This document shows, one piece after another, positions 31,131 to 40,930 of a stretch of DNA of 64,000 nt (position 1 is the first letter of the stretch; the number at the start of each line of letters is the position of its first letter). The DNA is taken from assembly GCF_015832195.1 (NCBI RefSeq), contig NC_052021.1, positions 3,472,001-3,536,000 of the forward strand, read 5' to 3'. The notes under the pieces are model-generated. The model searched no databases and was not told the DNA's origin. It worked only from the letters and a program-made list of their open reading frames with translations. Source of the DNA: Motacilla alba alba. Lineage: Eukaryota > Chordata > Aves > Passeriformes > Motacillidae. Position numbers and translations under genes: made by a program.

Positions 31131-31479
31131 AGGAGTGACCTGACTTCTTTCGCGTTCCTTTTTCTGAATATGCCCCTGACTCTGCCACAATGGCGCCGGA
31201 AGTCACTTCGGTACAAGAGAGCGTAACCACCCCGGGGATTTCCCTGCCCGGCGCTGCCCCTCGCTCGCTGCTCCCGTCCCCCCTCTCCTGCCCGGCCCTC
31301 GCTGCTTCCCCGCGCGGGATTGGGCAAACCGGCAAAAGCCGCTCCCACAGCGGCTCGGAGCTGCGGCACCGGCTGGAGTGAGCTCCAGTGCTCGCCGGCT
31401 CTGTGCTGTGGCAGCAGCTGGAGTGAGCCCGAGTGCCCGCGGAGTCTGGCCGGGATGGGAGCGGCGGCGAACCCCGTGT

Positions 31480-31706
31480 TCGTGTCATTGCGGGGCGGCG
31501 GCGGCACCCGGAGCCCGGCGAGGCGGCGGCGGAGCTCGGAGCGGCTCCAGCCCAGGTGGGACCCGCGGTCGGCGCTGCCCCAGCTCGGGGCTCGCTGCGG
31601 GCGGAGGGGCCGCGGTGAGGGGCGGGGGGGCTCTGGCGAGTTCCTTGTGCCGGTGCCCCCGTGTCCCCCCTGCGCTGAGGCCGCCGAGGCAGCGGCTGCC
31701 CGCGGT
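31480..31706 (+). promoter_or_regulatory. GC-rich promoter/first-exon block P2 of lectin copy 1
   Basis: This corresponds to 45640-45870 ahead of copy 2. The candidate noncoding exon ends CTCCAGCCCAG|GTGGGACC near 31555. It would splice to the acceptor CCCTTGCAG at 32773-32781. The block is cut at 31706 by a CR1 insertion that copy 2 lacks. Confidence 0.5.
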
Positions 31707-31707
31707 C

Positions 31708-32400
31708 ACACAGTCACAGAATCACTGGCTTGGGTTGCAAGAGACCTCCAAGATCCTCGAGTCCAACCCAGCCCTGACGCCTCAACTAAACCACGGCACT
31801 CAGTGCCACATCCAGTCTGTTTTTAAACACTTCCAAGGATAGTGACTCCTCCACCTCCCCGGGCAGACCACTCCAGTGCTTGGTGGCAGCAGCTCTCTGG
31901 CCACAGAGAGCAACACATAACTTTCCTGGGCATTGTCCTGGGCTAGGCTGGGAGAAGATCAGAGAAAAGAATGACAAGCACTTCTTATCTTGACTTGCTG
32001 CACCTGTTGTTTTGAACATGTGGAATGTGTTATGGAGGTTTGTTTACCAAAAGGTGGTTTCATAATTAGCTAGTGGTGATAGTGTTTGTACTGGAGGACC
32101 AGTTAGGTCCACCTGTATGGTGACTGACTGTAAGGGTGATGGGTTTCTTAATGAGTGTAGAATTATAAAGTGACTGCTCAACTTTTGTTAATCATGGAGT
32201 CAATGCTAACCATTATGCAGCTGGGGGGCTGCGACAACAGTACTTTATCACCCTTTGTGTAAAAACCTTTTTTCCTAATATCCAACCTCTATTTCCCTTG
32301 GTGCAGCTTAACACTGGGTCCTCTTGTGCTGTCAGTTGCTATCTGGAGAAAGGGACCAACCCCACCGGACCCCATCCACCCTTCAGGGAGTTCTCAGGCA
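31708..32400 (-). mobile_element. CR1 copy split by a solo LTR
   Basis: Antisense CR1 sequence runs 31708-31866 (ACAGAATCACTGGCTTGGG, CTCAACTAAACCACGGCACT) and resumes at about 32240 (ATCACCCTTTGTGTAAAAAC, CCTAATATCCAACCTC). The LTR lies between the two parts. The whole insert is absent at the matching place upstream of lectin copy 2. Confidence 0.8.
31867..32235 (+). mobile_element. Solo LTR inserted in CR1
   Basis: It starts near TGGTGGCAGCAGCTCTCTGG (31880) and ends CGACAACA (about 32235). Flanking words GTGCT and GTACT form an imperfect 5-bp duplication. It is the same family as the LTR at 24582-24956. Confidence 0.7.
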
Positions 32401-32849
32401 GGGAGCCCGGGGTGGCCGCGCTGCAAGGCGGCGGGGCAGGGAATGCGGGGCACGATGGTCAGCAGCCCGGGGCTGCTGCTTCTCGGCCCTGGGCAGGCGG
32501 ACTCCGAGCCGCAGCTGCCCTGGGCCAGCAGCAGGCGGCAGCTCGCAGGCGCTGTCAGCGCCTGTCCCGGCACGGAGCTGGGGGCTGCAGCGGCTGCAGA
32601 GCCCCAGGGGCCGGGGCTGCGGGCACCGCCGAGCTCCCGGAGGCTGCGCTTGGCTCCGCCGCTGCTGCTGCCGCAACTCTGGGCAGCGGGGACAGCGCAG
32701 CCGGAGCTGCCACCGCCCTGCCGAGCCTCGGGCTCCCGCAGGGCCCGCAGCAGCACTGACCGCTCATCGTGTCCCTTGCAGGGTGCCACCAGCGCCGCTG
32801 TAAAGCTGCTCCCGAGGCCGAGCTCCCAAAGGCTTTGCCGGCGCTCCTG

Positions 32850-34439
32850 ATGTGTCGGCAGCAAGGTGCTGATTGTTCCAAGGAGAGTGATTCTGACTGT
32901 GAGCTGGAGGAGAGTGAATGCTGCTCTACTCCTGGAGTTGGGAAGGAGCCCCAGCATCTCCAGGACGGACCGGCAGCCGGGGTTCCACTCTTGCCTGGGG
33001 CACAAGAAGCCACTCAGCACAAGCAGGGGGATGCCCCTTGTGAGCGTGCAGTGAGTGAAGATGTGGAGAGTGGATTCTGCACCAGGGATGGGAGTGTGAG
33101 GGAGCCCCTGGCTGCCCAGGGCACATCAGCAACCGGCAACAAACACAAAAGGGACCTCAGAAGATTCCTGGGTGAGTGCAGGGCCACCCCTGTGACCTCT
33201 AGGGAGGCGCCAGTGTCCCCTCCCAAGGGCAGGGCTGGCAGGTGTGTGGCTGTTTCCCGAGGTGTGGACGAGGCCTGGTGCTCTGCTGGGCCCCATCAGT
33301 GGCTGGCAGCAAGAGCCCCAGCTGCCCCCAAGGCTGTGCAGCTCTCCTGCTGCAGCCTGTGCCCTCAGCTGTGTCCCTGGCTGTGGCCAGAGCTGTGTCC
33401 CTGGCCGTGCCCAGGCTCTGGGCTCTCTGGCTGCCAGCTGAGCGAGGGCCACACTGGCTGAGGGCTCCCTGCTGTGCTCCCTGGGCAGGGGCTGAGCAGA
33501 TTGCAGGGCCGGCTCTGCTTCTGGCAGCCAGCAGCTCTTTCCTGCTCCAGGTGAACGGCTCAGGCGCCATCCCGAGGGCACGGCGCTGCTGATCCTGCTG
33601 CTCCTGCTGCTGCTGCTGGCTCTGCTGGTGGCCTTGGCTGTGCTGGCAGGTAAGGCAGGGGCAGCAGCCTGGGCCCAGCCCCTCGGGGCAGAGCGGGCTC
33701 CCTGCTCCCTGCACAGGGCAATGCTCAGACCTTCTCCTCTTGCCCCTGCAGCACCGCAGGCTCCAGTGACAGCTGCCACTCCACAGTGTGTTCTGGGCTG
33801 TCCCCCTGGCTGGGTTGGCTTCAACGGGGTCTGCTACGGCTTCTCAAGGGATTACGGCACCTGGGAGCAGGGTCAGGAACGCTGCTCCGAGCTGAACGCC
33901 TCCCTGGCCATTGCCAAGGATGAGGGGGCCATGGTGAGTGAGGGGCTGCGGGCGGTGCGGGCTGGCTGAGGGCAGCCTGGGGGTGCTCCTGGGCCGGGCT
34001 CGGGGCTCGTAGGGCTGGGGGTGCAGCCCCGGGCCGGGGCCTTGCAGGGAAGGAGCCCCGGCGTGCGGGGGCAGCCCCGGGCACGTGTCCCCCCGAGGGG
34101 CCGGGGCAGCTGCCACTCCTCTCTCCCGGGCAGGATTTGCTCTTCCGCCTCCGCGGGAACGGCGATTACTGGCTCGGGCTGCGCAGACGGGGCCAGCGCC
34201 TGCACTGGGGGGACGGCAGCAGCTACAGCTCCCGGTGAGTGCCGGGGAGCCGGGCAGGGCCTGGCCGGACAGGGGCACAAGGTGTTCCCCTGGCAGCCAG
34301 CGCTGCCTCTGCTCCTCCCTGCAGGGTTCCTGTCTTTGGCGATGCTGAGTGCGCGTACCTGGCTGACAATTCTTTGAGGAGTGAGAACTGCTCATATGAG
34401 CTGCTGTATCTCTGCAGCAAGGCCCAAGCTCCCCTGTGA
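32850..34439 (+). CDS. C-type lectin-like type II receptor (CLEC2-like), copy 1
   Basis: Cell-surface type II membrane protein of the NK-complex C-type lectin-like group. Exons 32850-33171, 33551-33649, 33752-33933, 34134-34234 and 34325-34439 total 819 nt (272 residues plus TGA) with matching phases. The start is the first in-frame ATG in an exon that opens at 32782. Residues 1-107 form an unusually long, Cys/acid-rich cytoplasmic tail with no tyrosine, so no ITIM. A Leu-rich membrane segment (about 118-139) precedes the lectin-like fold: GCPPGWVGFNGVCYGFSRDY, WEQGQERCSELNASLA, GDYWLGLRR, HWGDGSSYSS, AECAYL and a last Cys in YLCSK. Calcium-binding EPN/WND motifs are absent, as in CLEC2/CD69-type ligands. 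Regulation is probably from block P2. The polyadenylation signal AATAAA is at 34900-34905. Confidence 0.85.
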
Positions 34440-34899
34440 CGGGGGCTGCAGAAAGGACCTTCTCCACGCTGGGCAGTGCCAGCTTCCCCTGTCAGCCCAG
34501 CCCAGGGCTGTCCTTCCTCAGCTGCACCCTGTGCCTTGCACTGCCTCTCAGGGTCACCTCAGTGCCTGTCCATGCCCAGAGCCAGCGCTGGGCTGGGGCT
34601 GCAAAGGAAACGTCTCTGCAATCCATCCTGCCACCCATGCTGCCTGCAGGGAGTGCAGTGCCCTCATTATGTGTGAGAGACACAGCTCACAATTTACGCT
34701 TTTTATAAGACTCTGTTAAGCCTTAAAATCCCATCCTGGGATACTTGCCTTTTTTCCATGGGTAACTTGAATGATATTCTGTGTGCAGTGACATGGAGCA
34801 TGCATGTTTATCAAGTTTTTAATAATTCAAGTGTAACGGTGAATTTCTATCATGTTTTGCTAGTTTTTAAGTTATGACTTGCGTTAGGCTATTTTGTAC

Positions 34900-34905
34900 A
34901 ATAAA
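34900..34905 (+). terminator. Polyadenylation signal of lectin copy 1
   Basis: AATAAA in an AT-rich context about 460 bases after the stop codon. Confidence 0.55.
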
Positions 34906-35426
34906 CTAATATATTTTCTTTTTTTCTTGTGGTTCTCTTTTTGTATTTTCACTCCCTCATAACGAGGGTCCATAAAATATTGTTTTTTCATGCTCTGATT
35001 TTTTTTCCATTATCTTGTCTTTCTGATGAGAAAATCCTCGAATGTGGGAAATTACTTAATTCTTTTACACCATTTTCTGAGTTGGTTACATGAAGAAATC
35101 ATTCCAAGATTTCACAGTCTCTGTTGTGCTACAGTCTAAGATAGTATCTATGACTACACTATTTATAAAGTCTATACAGTGCATACATAAACTGACAGGT
35201 TATACTGTATCAAAAGCAGTAATTACTAACTGCACTATCAGGATTTTTGTGATCAATAAGAAATTGCAAAGCAAAAGTTAGTACATAAATGCCAAAGCCA
35301 ATACCTATATTTGTTATTTATAACATTATACAGCAAGCTAGACTGGGGAATCCAAATCGCCCTGGGCTCTTGGGAATCATCACAGACTGGCCTGAAGGTG
35401 AGACTTTTGGCCTCTCCTTGGAAGAT

Positions 35427-35779
35427 GTGAGGAATGACCTTCAGTTTTAAAATTTTACAAGTTTATTAAACCTTAACAAAAAATAGAACAAGGGACTGAA
35501 TAAGGAAAATTAACAGCACTGAAGGTCTCTGGGACTGTCGGCCTCGTGCGCGTTTGCAAAGTGGATGCTCTGCCTTTTATGCCCCCAGCCCCTCCCAAAG
35601 TTTGGTCAGTCAGCTCCTCCTGTGCCCTGCCCTGCTGGAGATCACTTCCTGACACCTTGACTGCAGCTCAGGTGCTGTCCTGTGGCCCTGCTGGCACTGA
35701 GCCGGCCCTGCCCAAATGCCCTGACTGCTGAGGCTGCTGCAAGGGGAGGGACAGGGGACTCTGGGGGGACACATTACAG
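35427..35779. mobile_element. LTR-like segment
   Basis: The segment is bounded by TG...CA-type ends. The minus strand has CATAAAAGG (TATA-like, near 35575) and AATAAAC (near 35460). Part of it resembles 42000-42060. The family is unknown and the target duplication was not seen. Confidence 0.4.
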
Positions 35780-36177
35780 TCACAGCACTGCACATCTACA
35801 AAACTTCTCCTAACTTACATGGAATATCTGTCTCTTAACTCGTAGCAGGTGGATCTTAGTGGTGAGTACAGCGGCCAGCTCAGTCTTGCCTTCTGGTTCC
35901 TGTTGCATTAAAAGACAGCTGAGGAATGACAGAGCTCTGGGGTGGCTTTCTTGCCCCCACCTCACCGTGCCCACGGGCTTGCTGCCCGCAGCAGGGCTGT
36001 GGAATCTTCTCGGTGCTGAACACAGGGCCCAACCTGGTCTTGCCCTCTAGTTCTTGTTTCACTCTGCTTGTTGGTCCTCAAGGGAACCACCCCAATGCCT
36101 CTGATGGTTCCCTGTGTACTTCCCCTCCACAGATGCTTGTGATTCTCATCTATTACAACAGCACAATTACACCAATA

Positions 36178-36440
36178 AATGATATAGCTCAAACTCCCCA
36201 CCTAAAGTGTTAGGTAAAACAATCTTCAAGCTGGCTGGAAGCTGGGCTCCGCTTTTGGGAAACCTTTGAGCTTCTTTGGTTGTCTCTGACCCGCTCTGGC
36301 TGTTCCAGTCTATCCTTTGGGTTCTTTCTCCAGCCTTTAACTCTGTTGCCGTGTCTCCGCTCTCGCTCTGTGGCTGGCACAGCCCATTCAGTGCTGAGCA
36401 GCACCTGCAAGGGACCTCCCCACTGAGGGGTTAACACTGC
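36178..36440 (-). mobile_element. ERV-derived segment A
   Basis: Similar to 40697-40930 (segment A') on the same strand. Minus-strand frames from both copies share the words EWAVPTAE/EWAVPATE, GNR-KG and QLEDC. The conserved reading implies the ancestral sequence was coding, probably retroviral, but I cannot name the protein. Confidence 0.5.
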
Positions 36441-36807
36441 AGGCAGTGTCCATAGCCCAGCCTCAAATGGTTCATTATCTGAAAGGGTAACTGAGTGTTC
36501 AAGCAGTCACCCACCGCTGCTGGCACGAGGGAGCTGCGTGGCCCAGGAAGCCCTGCAGCCCCAGAGAGGTTCAGCACTTGGCCCAGCTCCCCGCTCTGGT
36601 GGCAGCAGGTTCCAGGGAACGTGGGTTAGAGCTGCAGTGGGTCACAGCCATTGCAGATACCCCTGTTTGTGGGGATTTAGTGGAAACATAAACACTGCTA
36701 AATTTGATGGAAATCACTGTACGCAACTTTACATCCATCTTTTGGCAAACTTATATGTAGAGGCAAATTCTTCTCCTTACAAAAACAGAGTGTACACAGA
36801 GAGCCAG

Positions 36808-37237
36808 TGTAGCGTTTTGCCCGGGGGGTTTCGAGCTGATCTGATGAGCTCTCAACACCCCAACACTACACCCCAGAATAGCTCAGCTTTCATTGGGAGG
36901 CATAAAAGGAGCAGGAGGCTGATGTGACAGCGTCAGGAACAAAAAAGGTTTAAAAAAGGCAAAACAACAAACTCAAAGCGATCCAGGTGCCACAAGCTTG
37001 TGCTCCTGGTAAAGACACCTCACAAAAGCGATTTGGCTTCTTTGTTCTGTGCTTTTCTACTCAATGGCCCAGGTGGGACCTTTTGGCTTATGGCCAATTA
37101 GCTGTCCCCAAACTTGAAGTCCCCAAGGTCCTATCAGTGACTTTTCTACCTAATCACTGGGAGAAAGTTCTGGCTCTTTCCTTTTGGGGGACAGAGGAAG
37201 GTTCTGTCACTCTGTCCATAGGGGGCACATTCCTACA
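36808..37237 (-). repeat. Provirus 3' LTR
   Basis: In the plus reading it starts TGTAGCGTTTTGCCCGG and ends GGGGGCACATTCCTACA. It is homologous to 40260-40696 and to both solo LTRs, with a few substitutions and small indels. Confidence 0.92.
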
Positions 37238-37547
37238 CCTCACCTCTTGTTTTCATTTAAAAGAAAGAGGAGGAAATGTGAATTGAAAATTCTCATTCTC
37301 GTCAGTAATTTGTAGTTATGCCAATAATTTTTTAAATTTGGTCCTAATCTTCTGTTTCAACTTTGGTCAAGTGTTTTTCCCAGGTAAACTTCAAATTCCT
37401 GGCTGTGTATGATTTGCACATAGAGGTAGGTTAACATCTTTTTTAACACTGTAACAACAATTACAGAACTTTTTCAGTGCAAAACTCTCTTGTAAACAAT
37501 TTTAACATGTGCAAACTTAAAAAACAGTCTTTGCTTCCAGCAGTCTC

Positions 37548-39557
37548 TCAGTTGTCTGTGCATTCTGCTTCTGGTGTTGTCTGCTGCTCTTGGATCGGCT
37601 GCACCTGGGGCTTGACATTCTTTGCAGGGATCCACCGAAGACCTGTGTTTGTAGAGACACATGCAAACCCCCGTCCCCAAGTCACAAGAGGATAGGATCC
37701 TGAAATCTGTCCTGTCTCTGAATCCTTGATGAAGACTGGTGGCCTTTCCTTGAGCTTTGCTTGGCTGGTGTTGCTGAAATGTCTGAATATTGGCGGTACC
37801 TGCTCCATAAAAGAATTATTTAAAAAGTTAAAAACATATATAGCTTTATTCAGCCTCTGTATTGTAGAAAGCACTTCTGTCCCTCCTTTTTGTCTTTCAA
37901 GAATCATTTTTAGTGACCTGTGTGCTCTTTCTACAATAGATTGACCTGTGGAAGAGTGTGGAATACCTGTGGTATGCTTGACACCCCAAGTTCTGAAAAA
38001 TTCCTGCAGTTTGTTAGAGATGTAGGCTGGTCCATTGTCCGTTTTGACTTCCTGAGGAACACCTAGGGATGCAAATGCTTGTAAGAAATGTTTGATCACC
38101 TCTCTGCTTTTTTCTCCTTGGTGTGCAGAAGCAAAAAATGCTCCTGAGAATGTGTCTATTGATACATGTATGTGTTTGAATCGTCCAAATGACTGATATT
38201 GAGTGGTGTCCATTTGCCATCTCTGCAGGCTGTTTAAGCCTCGAGGGTTAACTCCTGTTGCATTTGCTGGTATGGCCAATTTCTGGCAATCTGGACATGA
38301 CTGAACAATTGCTTTGGCCTGATTCTGAGAGATGTTAAACATTCTTACTAGAGCAGGTGCATTTTGATGGTAAAAGGCATGGCTCATTCTGGCTTGTTCA
38401 ATGACATTAGGGAGCATGTGCTGGATTGGCATGGCTAGCAGATCAGCCATGGCATTGTCTTCTGCTAGGACAAAATAAGGTTCCTGTCCAATTGAAAGAA
38501 ATAGGATTAGTTTTTTGAGCAGACTGTATAGCTGAGCATTTGAAACTTCCTTCAGCAGAGATCCTTCTGCTCTCTCCACTACACCTGCAACATAAATGGA
38601 ATCTGTTACTAAATTAAATGGAAATGTGAATTTTGAGAATACATGTACAACAGCTGCTAATTCTGCAATCTGTGCAGAACCAACTACTTCCTCAATATCT
38701 GATTCCCATTGTTTTGTGTCTGGATTTTGCCAGGCAATCACAGATTTTTTAGACTTCCCAGAACCATCTGTAAAAAATGTGATAGCCTCTAAGGGTGCAT
38801 GGCTTCTTAAAGGCTTATGAATCAATTTTAATGATGAACTTAATAGCTCATGCTTGGGACAACTGACTGAAATTTTCCCTGTGAAATTTTCTAAAGCAAG
38901 TTTCATGAGTTCTGAATATTGAATTAACCATTCCAAATAACTGGATTTGACAGGGAGGAAGATTCCTGCAAAATCTTCTCCTGCAAGGGAAAGCATTCGA
39001 GATCTAGCTTTGATAATCAATTGTGAAATAATTTCAGGGCAAGTTGTTGTAGTTTTACCCAGGTGACGAGATAGGAAGACCCACTCTAAGATTATCAGGT
39101 GGTCCTTCTTCTCTAGATCCCACTGGAATATTAAACTGTGAAGCTGTGGATTCTCTCCTAAAACTGCAAACAAAAAAGACAAGTTAGGGTTATATCGGTG
39201 AGCCTGGCGTGACTGGACGGCTCTCATCACTTTGTCTAAGGCATGTTGGGCTTCTTTGTTGAATTCTCGGGGTGAGTTTAAAGCTGTGTCTCCTTTCAAT
39301 AAATCTGACAGAGGATCTAAGTCCTGATTTGTAATGCCTAGTAGTGGACGAAGTCAGTTCAGAGTCCCTACTAGCTGCTGTACTTCATTCAGTGTCCTTG
39401 GATTTGTCCTTAGCTGGAGTGGCTGTGGAGTTACTGTTTGTTCTGTGATCCTGTATCCTAAATGTTTCCAAGGAGGAAATGTCTGTATTTTTTCCTTTGC
39501 TACTGTTAGTCCTGCTTTCTCCACTGCTGAGATGTCCTGATCTGTTGTCTTCTGCAT
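37548..39557 (-). pseudogene. Provirus pol remnant: RT thumb/connection, RNase H, integrase
   Basis: The frame from 39299 to 37548 is open for 583 residues. Upstream sequence in the same frame (to 39557) holds RT thumb-type words (AGLTVAKEKIQTFPPWKHLG) and is broken by a TGA at about 39354. RNase H carboxylates are visible in TDGSG, AELAAV, TDSIY and DNAMAD. The integrase zinc finger is read as H-x-H and CPDC. The DDE core is present in QMDTT, KTDNGPAY and SIVERAH. The frame ends shortly before the 3' LTR with no env. The integrase domain looks complete and its catalytic residues are kept, but the enzyme as a whole is defective. Confidence 0.9.
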
Positions 39558-39559
39558 TG

Positions 39560-39906
39560 ATGCTTGGTCCTCTGCTGCTGCTGGCTGCTGTGTCTGCTCT
39601 CCCGCCCCTGGGCGTCTCTCGCCTCTTTCTCAGATAAATCAGTGACAAGTTGTAACACCGTCCTGAATACTGGATGCAGCTTAAGCTGGACTTCTTATTC
39701 TTTTGCATATTATATAATTTCAATCCCACTCTGTCCCAGAATACTGGAGTGAGCCTTTGAGACTCCTCTACCTCTGGAAACTCCTGGAAAACCCATCTAA
39801 TCAGCTTTTTGAGCTGTTTCTTCTCAAACATCACAGCTTGAATTTCTAGCTTATAGTTCAAATAAAAATTAATTTCCTGCTCAACTAATGACAACTGTGT
39901 TTTCAT
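39560..39906 (-). pseudogene. Provirus gag matrix-like remnant
   Basis: The frame opens at MKTQLSLVEQEINFYL (39906) and includes a matrix-type helix word (FPEVEESQRLTPVFWDRVG) spaced as in betaretroviral matrix proteins, then a Ser/Arg-rich stretch. It then runs out of frame over RT sequence, so gag is cut off by the deletion. No myristoylation glycine follows the apparent start, so the true start may be altered. Confidence 0.6.
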
Positions 39907-40238
39907 ATTTCACTCACCGAGGTCGTTCTCAGTTGTCCCCGTGGTATATCCCAGAGCCGATTTCGTACCCTATGCCCGCTTGGCAGACGGGCATTCCTCT
40001 CAGGCGTTGCCGACAAACTCGGTCCCCGTGTCTGGTTCCAGCCTCCTTTCACCGGCCGGAGGCTTTGGTGAGAGTCTCCCTCAGAACTCACACCCCTTTT
40101 CCTGGGTTTTCTTTTCACAACAAAAACCAGGTGCAGGCCGGCTTCTCCAAAAATGCAAATACCAAGGAAAATTGCCTAATTTTGACTGAGGGCAGTCAAA
40201 ATATTCCCAGACTGTTCCTCTCAATATGAGAAAAACCT

Positions 40239-40256
40239 GTCCCTGTTCGGGCGCCA
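40239..40256 (-). other. Primer-binding site, tRNA-Lys3 type
   Basis: The minus strand reads TGGCGCCCGAACAGGGAC three bases after the LTR end (…TACA TTG). This is the 18-mer complementary to the 3' end of tRNA-Lys3. It fixes the provirus orientation. Confidence 0.95.
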
Positions 40257-40259
40257 CAA

Positions 40260-40696
40260 TGTAGCATTTTGCCCGGGGGGTTTTGAGCTGATCTGATGAG
40301 CTCTCACCACCCCAACGCTACACCCCAGAATAGCTCAGCTTTCATCGGGAGGCATAAAAGGAGCAGGAGGCTGATGTGACAGCGTCAGGAACAAAAAAGG
40401 TTTAATAAAGGCAAAACAACAAACTCAAAGCGATCCTGGTGCCACAAGCTTGTGCTCCTGGTAAAGACACCTCACAAAAGCGATTTGGCTTCTTTGTTCT
40501 GTGCTTTTCTACTCAATGGCCCAGGCGGGACCTTTTGGCTTATGGCAAATTAGCTGTCCCCAAACTTGAGATGAAGTCCCCAAGGTCCTCTCAGTGACTT
40601 TTCTACCTGATCACCGGGAGAAAGTTCTGAGCTCTTTCTTTTTTGAGGGACAGAGGAAGGTTCTGTCACTCTGTCCATAGGGGGCACATTTCTTCA
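40260..40696 (-). repeat. Provirus 5' LTR
   Basis: Its minus-strand start is TGAAGAAATGTGCCCCC and its end is GGCAAAATGCTACA, 437 bp. The start differs from the family TGTAG by one base. It is directly followed by the primer-binding site. Confidence 0.93.
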
Positions 40697-40930
40697 AATG
40701 ATACAGTTCAAACTCCCTGCCAAAGTGTTAGTTAAACAATCTTCAAGCTGGTGGAAGCTCGACTCCACTTTTGGGCCATCTTCAATCTCTGGTTGTCTCT
40801 CACCCGCTCTGGCGGTTCCAGTCTGTTCTCTGGGTTCTCTCTCCAAGCCTTTAGCTCTGTTGCCATCAGCCCGCTCTTGCTCTGCGGTTGGCACAGCCCA
40901 TTCAGCTCTTAGGCAGAAGGACACTGCCAC
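40697..40930 (-). mobile_element. ERV-derived segment A'
   Basis: Second copy of the segment at 36178-36440. It begins at the first base after the 5' LTR of the provirus. Confidence 0.5.

Larger units (their letters stand above)
36808..40696 (-). mobile_element. ERVK-like (class II) provirus with large internal deletion
   Basis: In minus-strand order: 5' LTR (40260-40696), primer-binding site (40239-40256), gag matrix-like remnant (39906 downward), a junction straight into reverse-transcriptase thumb sequence near 39560, RNase H, integrase (stop at 37548), and 3' LTR (36808-37237). Capsid, nucleocapsid, protease, most of RT and all of env are missing. No matching target-site duplication flanks it (AGCCAG on one side, AATGAT on the other). 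Confidence 0.92.

Noticed and set aside
30267..31226. 319-codon plus-strand frame in promoter block P1
   Set aside because: It has no relation to lectin exons and crosses the dispersed block. The same bases are open in other frames too.
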